NCBI RefSeq assembly: GCF_000337195.1 | Contig: NZ_AOID01000033.1 | Coordinates: forward strand, 22,727-86,726 | Source: Natrinema versiforme JCM 10478 | GTDB taxonomy: Archaea; Halobacteriota; Halobacteria; Halobacteriales; Natrialbaceae | Reading direction: 5' to 3' | Length of the DNA: 64,000 nt | Shown: piece after piece, positions 60,400 through 64,000 of the stretch | Layout of the letters: each line of letters starts with the position of its first letter | Position numbering within the stretch: the stretch's first letter is position 1 | Notes under the pieces: generated by a model | What the model saw: the letters and a program-made list of their open reading frames with translations, nothing else | Database searches by the model: none | What the model was told of the DNA's origin: nothing | Translations under genes and position numbers: made by a program

Positions 60400-61652
60400 G
60401 CGGCGAGTCGGCATCTCCGTCGGAGTTCGTCGAGGCCATTCCCGGCGGTGAGGCGGTACACGGGGCGCTCTACAGATACGGGCTGGGAATCATGTTCGCT
60501 GCGAACGTGTTCGGAGCGGGATCGGTGTACATCCTCGCCGATACGGGTGCGAACTTCGCGTACTCCCTGTTGTGGGTGCTCCCGCTCGCGTTCCTCATCG
60601 ATATCGCACTGCACGACATGAGCGCCCGACTCGCCGTCGCCGACGAACCGCTCGCCGAGTACATCCTCGACGCCGTTCCGATCGGGGGTCGACCGCTCCT
60701 CGTCGGCGTCTCGCTGCTGTCCGCGCTGTGGGCCGTGTCGAACTACGCCGTCGCCGGCGCGGCGCTCGCCTGGCTCGTTCCGTTCTTCGACAACGTGATC
60801 GTCGGCATCGTGCTCGCGGCCGGGTTCGGCGTCGGCATCGTGCAGATGAAGGTCTACGATCGGATCGAAGCGGTGATCGCCGTGATGGTGTTCGCCGTCT
60901 TCGGTTCGTACGGCCTGCTCCTCGCGGGGCTCGACGTTCCGTGGCAGTCCGTCGCAGCGGGGCTCCAGCCGGCGCTCGCAACCGACATCGGCTACCTCAC
61001 TGCGGTCATCGCCCTGCTGGGGACGACGGTCTACTGGCCGAACTTCTTCATCCAGTCGAGCATCCAGCCGACGAAGGAGTGGTCGAACATCTGGGACTAC
61101 CGTCGGGATAACGCCGCCGGAATCGCGACGACGCTCACCATCGGCAGCTTCGTGATGATCGTCTCGGCGGTCACCCTCTCCGAGGGGAGCATGACCCTGA
61201 CGGGCCCCGGCGTCCCGCTCGCGGAGATCATCGGTCAGGGCGCGCTCGTCGTGTTCATGATCGCGGTGCTCTGTGCGACCATCACGTCGGCGACCGGGAC
61301 GCTGTTCGGTGCCGGGTTCATCATCCCGCAATCGCTCGGGCGACACACGGTCTTCGGCGATACCGCGTTCCGACGAACGGTCATCGCACTGGTCGTCCTC
61401 TCGGCCGCGACCGCCCTGCCGATGCTGCTCTACACCGGGTTCGGCCCCGTCGAGATGGCGATCATCATGCCGGCCGTCAACGGCGCGATCGGGCTTCCCC
61501 TGACTGTCTTCGCCCTCATCGGTGCCGTCAACAGGTACTACGACATCGAGTGGTACGAGAACCTCGGCTTCCTGGCCGCGGGGATCGTGCTGCTGATCGG
61601 GAGCCTCCTGACGGTTCAGTCGCTCTACGAGACGATCATGGGCATTCTCTAA
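60396..61652 (+). CDS. divergent NRAMP-fold transporter
   Basis: 418 residues with about 11 membrane helices. The layout of the NRAMP family is recognisable: helix 1 ends NVFGAGSVYILADTGANFAYSLLWV, and helix 6 carries GTTVYWPNFFIQSS. The metal-binding signatures are replaced, however: DPGN reads GAGS and MPH reads WPN. Neither the Asp/Asn nor the Met that bind Mn2+/Fe2+ in MntH is present, so the substrate is probably not a soft transition metal. Mg2+ or a non-metal substrate is possible (inference). Start overlaps a doubtful small ORF. Confidence 0.75.
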   Translation: MSGESASPSEFVEAIPGGEAVHGALYRYGLGIMFAANVFGAGSVYILADTGANFAYSLLWVLPLAFLIDIALHDMSARLAVADEPLAEYILDAVPIGGRPLLVGVSLLSALWAVSNYAVAGAALAWLVPFFDNVIVGIVLAAGFGVGIVQMKVYDRIEAVIAVMVFAVFGSYGLLLAGLDVPWQSVAAGLQPALATDIGYLTAVIALLGTTVYWPNFFIQSSIQPTKEWSNIWDYRRDNAAGIATTLTIGSFVMIVSAVTLSEGSMTLTGPGVPLAEIIGQGALVVFMIAVLCATITSATGTLFGAGFIIPQSLGRHTVFGDTAFRRTVIALVVLSAATALPMLLYTGFGPVEMAIIMPAVNGAIGLPLTVFALIGAVNRYYDIEWYENLGFLAAGIVLLIGSLLTVQSLYETIMGIL

Positions 61653-61822
61653 TCGCGGATCGGCGTTCCCTTTTCCGCCGGGCCGACCGAGAGCGCACTC
61701 GGCCGAGTCCGGACGTTCGGTTTCGCGAGAGTGTATTCGACTATTTGATCGGGAGCTGACCCGAGGGGGCCGAAATCAGAAGAGTTAGTTCGAGTCCCAC
61801 GGACCACTGGATACCCTCCCAG

Positions 61823-62602
61823 ATGCTCGAGTTGCCCTTCGGTCCCTCGCTGGTCCTGTTGCTCGTCTCGATCGCCTTCTTCTCCGGCATCGGCATCACC
61901 ACGATCGGTCCCGGTGGCATCTTCGTGACGATCGCACTGTACTCGCTGACCCCGCTGGCCTCGAGTCAGGTCGCTGGAACCGCCCACGCGACGTTCGTGG
62001 TCACGGGACTGGTCGGCAGCGCGGCCTACCTTCACTCCGGCGAGATGAACACCGGCGAGAGCCGCGCGATCGCGATCGTCCTGAGCGCCTCGAGCATCGC
62101 CGGCGCGCTCGTCGGGTCGTACGTGAACGCGTTTGTCCCGCGGTCGGTGTTCGGCGTCCTGCTCGGCGGGGTCGCGATGGCCGTCGGCGGGATCATCCTC
62201 TATCGCGAGCGGCGGGGCTTTAGCCCGGTCTACGACCTCGAGCCGCTGAGTCGGAGGGGGCGACTCGTCCTCGCGGGACTCGGGTTCGTCCTCGGGATCG
62301 CCAGCGGACTCCTCGGGATCGGCGGCCCCGTCCTCGCCGTCCCCGCCCTCGTCCTCGTCGGCGTCCCGATGCTGCTTGCCGTCGCCGTCGCACAGGTCCA
62401 GTCGATCTTCATCGCGGCGTTCGCAGCCACGGGCTATTTCCTGCAGGGGAACGTCCTCGTGCCGCTGGCCGTCGTCGTCGGCACGCCGCTGTTGCTCGGG
62501 GTTGTCGTCGGCTGGCGGGTCGCCCACGTCGTCGATCCCGAGCGACTGAAGGTCGCGCTGGGCGTCGTCCTGCTGGGCGTCGGGCCGTACCTCGCGCTCT
62601 GA
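61823..62602 (+). CDS. TauE/SafE family sulfite/anion exporter
   Basis: 259 residues, eight membrane helices. Family marks: ITTIGPGGIFVTIAL after helix 1, TAHATFVVTGLVGSAAYLHSGEMN, and the second-half repeat LGIASGLLGIGGPVLAVPALVLVGVPMLLAVAVAQVQS. It probably exports sulfite, sulfonates or another organic anion. It is 52 bases upstream of a universal stress protein gene on the same strand; haloarchaea often pair transporters with such proteins. Confidence 0.88.
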   Translation: MLELPFGPSLVLLLVSIAFFSGIGITTIGPGGIFVTIALYSLTPLASSQVAGTAHATFVVTGLVGSAAYLHSGEMNTGESRAIAIVLSASSIAGALVGSYVNAFVPRSVFGVLLGGVAMAVGGIILYRERRGFSPVYDLEPLSRRGRLVLAGLGFVLGIASGLLGIGGPVLAVPALVLVGVPMLLAVAVAQVQSIFIAAFAATGYFLQGNVLVPLAVVVGTPLLLGVVVGWRVAHVVDPERLKVALGVVLLGVGPYLAL

Positions 62603-62654
62603 GACGGCTCCTGCCGGACCCAGACTGAAGGCGACGGGCGTCGACACCCCGCCC

Positions 62655-63077
62655 GTGGCCCGCATCCTCGTTCCCTTCGACGACTCCGAGCCCGCCCGCG
62701 ACGCCCTCGGATACGCGCTCGACCTGTTCCCGGACGGCGACGTGATCGTGCTGGTCGTCGTCGACACCACGTCGCTGCCGTTCATCCCGAACGCGGTCGA
62801 CGACGAGTCGAGCGACGAGTCCCAGGAACTGCTCTCGGAGGCCGCCGACGTGCTCGAGACCGCGGAGTCGATCGCCGCGGACCGCGGGGTCGACGTCGAG
62901 ACGCGAACGCGGCTGGGGACGCCGGCCCAGGAGATCCTCGAGTTCGCCGAGGGGGAATCCGTCGACCACGTCGTCATCGGCAGCCACGGCCGGTCGGGCG
63001 TCGCGCGAATCCTGCTGGGCAGCGTCGCCGAGGTCGTCATCAGACACTCGACGGTACCGGTCACCGTCGTCCGGTAA
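62655..63077 (+). CDS. universal stress protein (UspA family)
   Basis: 140 residues with GTG start. The UspA fold opening RILVPFDDSEPARDALGYAL is followed by the ATP-binding signature GSHGRSGVARILLGSVAEVVIRHSTVPVTVVR (G-2x-G-9x-G-S). It probably binds ATP and acts in stress response or regulates the neighbouring transporter. Close spacing to the TauE/SafE gene suggests one transcript. Confidence 0.92.
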   Translation: MARILVPFDDSEPARDALGYALDLFPDGDVIVLVVVDTTSLPFIPNAVDDESSDESQELLSEAADVLETAESIAADRGVDVETRTRLGTPAQEILEFAEGESVDHVVIGSHGRSGVARILLGSVAEVVIRHSTVPVTVVR

Positions 63078-63176
63078 CGGACTGGCGCGGCGAGCCAGAC
63101 GGCCGCTGTCTGGACCCTGCAAACACGGGCAGCGAACTCTTTGCGCCGAGGGGCCGACCCCGACTCGAGAGCCACT

Positions 63177-63704
63177 ATGAGCGAGTACGACGGCACGGCA
63201 AATCCCGAGACGCCGTGGCGGGGCGACGAGGACGGCGCGGCCGAGGACGACGCCCGCGGCGACGACGGGCTGACCGGCGGTGACAGAACGCCGCACGAAC
63301 CGAACCCGGACGAACGGGGAAAAGGACTGTCGGCGGTCGCCGCTCTGCTCGGACTCGCGGTGGTCGCACAGGCCCTCGCCCTCGAGCTGGCCGCGGGCCA
63401 GTTCTGGAACGACGCGCTCGTCGGGGCGACGCTGTTCGTCGCCGGCGCGTACAACTACTATCGACGGTCGAACGAGGCGTTCGGGAGCATCGGCGTCGCG
63501 GCCCTCGTCGCGATCCTCGGACTGTGGCTCGTCGCGTCGCCGTTCCTGTTCGGCACGGGATCGGGCGTCGCCGAGACCGCGAACGACCTCGGTTTCTGGA
63601 CCGACATCGTCGCCGGCCTGCTCGCGGTCGGGCTGGGGTCGTACGGTGCGTTCCGAATCCGAAAGCGCCGCCGGGACGTGGACGTGCGGCGGACGGCGAC
63701 CTGA
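63177..63704 (+). CDS. SPW-repeat membrane protein
   Basis: 175 residues. An acidic, disordered N-terminal 45 residues precede four membrane helices. The helices form two similar pairs: one around AAGQFWNDALVGATLFVAGAYNYY and one around LWLVASPFLFGTG with FWTDIVAGLLAVGLGSYGAF, the SPW motif pattern (WxxxxxG). Function of SPW proteins is unknown. The ATG at 63177 is used; the extension to 63141 is Arg-rich. Confidence 0.75.
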   Translation: MSEYDGTANPETPWRGDEDGAAEDDARGDDGLTGGDRTPHEPNPDERGKGLSAVAALLGLAVVAQALALELAAGQFWNDALVGATLFVAGAYNYYRRSNEAFGSIGVAALVAILGLWLVASPFLFGTGSGVAETANDLGFWTDIVAGLLAVGLGSYGAFRIRKRRRDVDVRRTAT

Positions 63705-63783
63705 TCCGCCGATACCGCTGCGTGTCGCGGTCGCGGCGAGTCCTCTCGCAGATCGTGACTGTGGCATACTCCGGCAAAATCCA

Positions 63784-63790
63784 CTTATTC
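63784..63790 (+). promoter_or_regulatory. TATA-like box for the last gene
   Basis: CTTATTC 23-29 bases upstream of the ATG at 63813. Confidence 0.4.
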
Positions 63791-63812
63791 CCCGTTCTGG
63801 TAGGGTGGTCCG

Positions 63813-64000
63813 ATGCTTCCGCTCGTCGCGATAGTGCTCGCACTCGTCGTCGGCGCGGTGATTCTCGAGATCGTGTCGTATCGAGCGCTCGAACGGATTC
63901 CCTCGGTCGCCACCGAGGAGTTTCCCGAGATCGATCGGGAGCTACTGGGGAAGTTCAGCAGCTTCGATCCCGAACTGGGCTGGTGTCCGCAGCCAAATCG
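63813..64000 (+). CDS. partial gene, membrane-anchored protein, possibly SGNH hydrolase
   Basis: The first 62 codons of a gene cut by the window end. A single N-terminal membrane helix (LVAIVLALVVGAVILEIVSY) is followed by an outer segment with IDRELLGKFSSFDPELGWCPQPN. The phrase FDPELGWxPxPN is common near the start of SGNH/GDSL-type hydrolases, so that is my guess. The catalytic part lies beyond the window. Confidence 0.5.
   Translation, partial: MLPLVAIVLALVVGAVILEIVSYRALERIPSVATEEFPEIDRELLGKFSSFDPELGWCPQPN

Noticed and set aside
61649..63767. Minus-strand frames of 601 and 452 codons
   Set aside because: Antisense to TauE/SafE, UspA and SPW genes; low-complexity Arg/Asp/Ser composition.

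Overview
The window is a piece of haloarchaeal chromosome (class Halobacteria, most like the Natrialbales such as Natrinema or Haloterrigena). The evidence is a GC-rich sequence with abundant CTCGAG, very acidic proteins, leaderless starts with T-rich or TATA boxes about 25-32 bases upstream, and lineage-typical families: HalOD1, bat-type HTH, DUF7344-like and SHOCT proteins, archaeal proteasome, Pelota, RqcH and bacterial-type gyrase. I see no rRNA, tRNA or CRISPR array.

Layout. 1-14.6 kb is housekeeping and metabolic: a Gfo/Idh/MocA dehydrogenase, a quinone-reductase-like MDR protein, an HD phosphohydrolase, an amidohydrolase, a gamma-carbonic-anhydrase-like hexapeptide protein, a lipoprotein MBL hydrolase paired with a DUF3006 protein, OsmC, a second MBL hydrolase, a large Zn-finger/S1/OB/DHH-like protein, and two SHOCT membrane proteins. 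14.6-20.9 kb is a complete seven-gene Mrp-type Na+/H+ antiporter operon (mnhA to mnhG, minus strand), divergent from elp3. A ZIP transporter and an unknown protein follow.

25.1-36.3 kb is an accessory island of lower GC. It holds a 1411-residue single-chain restriction-modification protein, a UPF0058 protein, a tnpB-only IS200/IS605-type element that has split a small gene in two, a cluster of five small transcription regulators, and a membrane protein bracketed by 48-bp direct repeats. The left repeat is followed by a perfect 40-bp palindrome made only of alternating purine-pyrimidine steps. A two-hairpin intergenic repeat closes the island. A second copy of that repeat lies between gyrB and gyrA.

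36.3-64 kb returns to core genes: ribosome rescue (rqcH and pelA with small unknown genes between), an RND/MMPL exporter with a TrmB regulator, an RNase Z-like MBL hydrolase, a zinc alcohol dehydrogenase, a probable Nmad3-type nucleotide-modification protein, an acyltransferase, an NDH-2-type dehydrogenase, an arginase-family enzyme, a DtxR regulator with a visible operator, a wHTH regulator, gyrA/gyrB, an overlapping psmA-psmB proteasome pair, a divergent NRAMP-fold transporter, TauE/SafE, a universal stress protein, an SPW-repeat protein and the start of a possible SGNH hydrolase.

The least ordinary items are the TnpB with Gly in place of the usual RuvC-II Glu, the gene it interrupts, the repeat-flanked cassette with its 40-bp palindrome, the modular two-hairpin repeat, the DHH-like protein without DHH, and the NRAMP homologue lacking DPGN and MPH.
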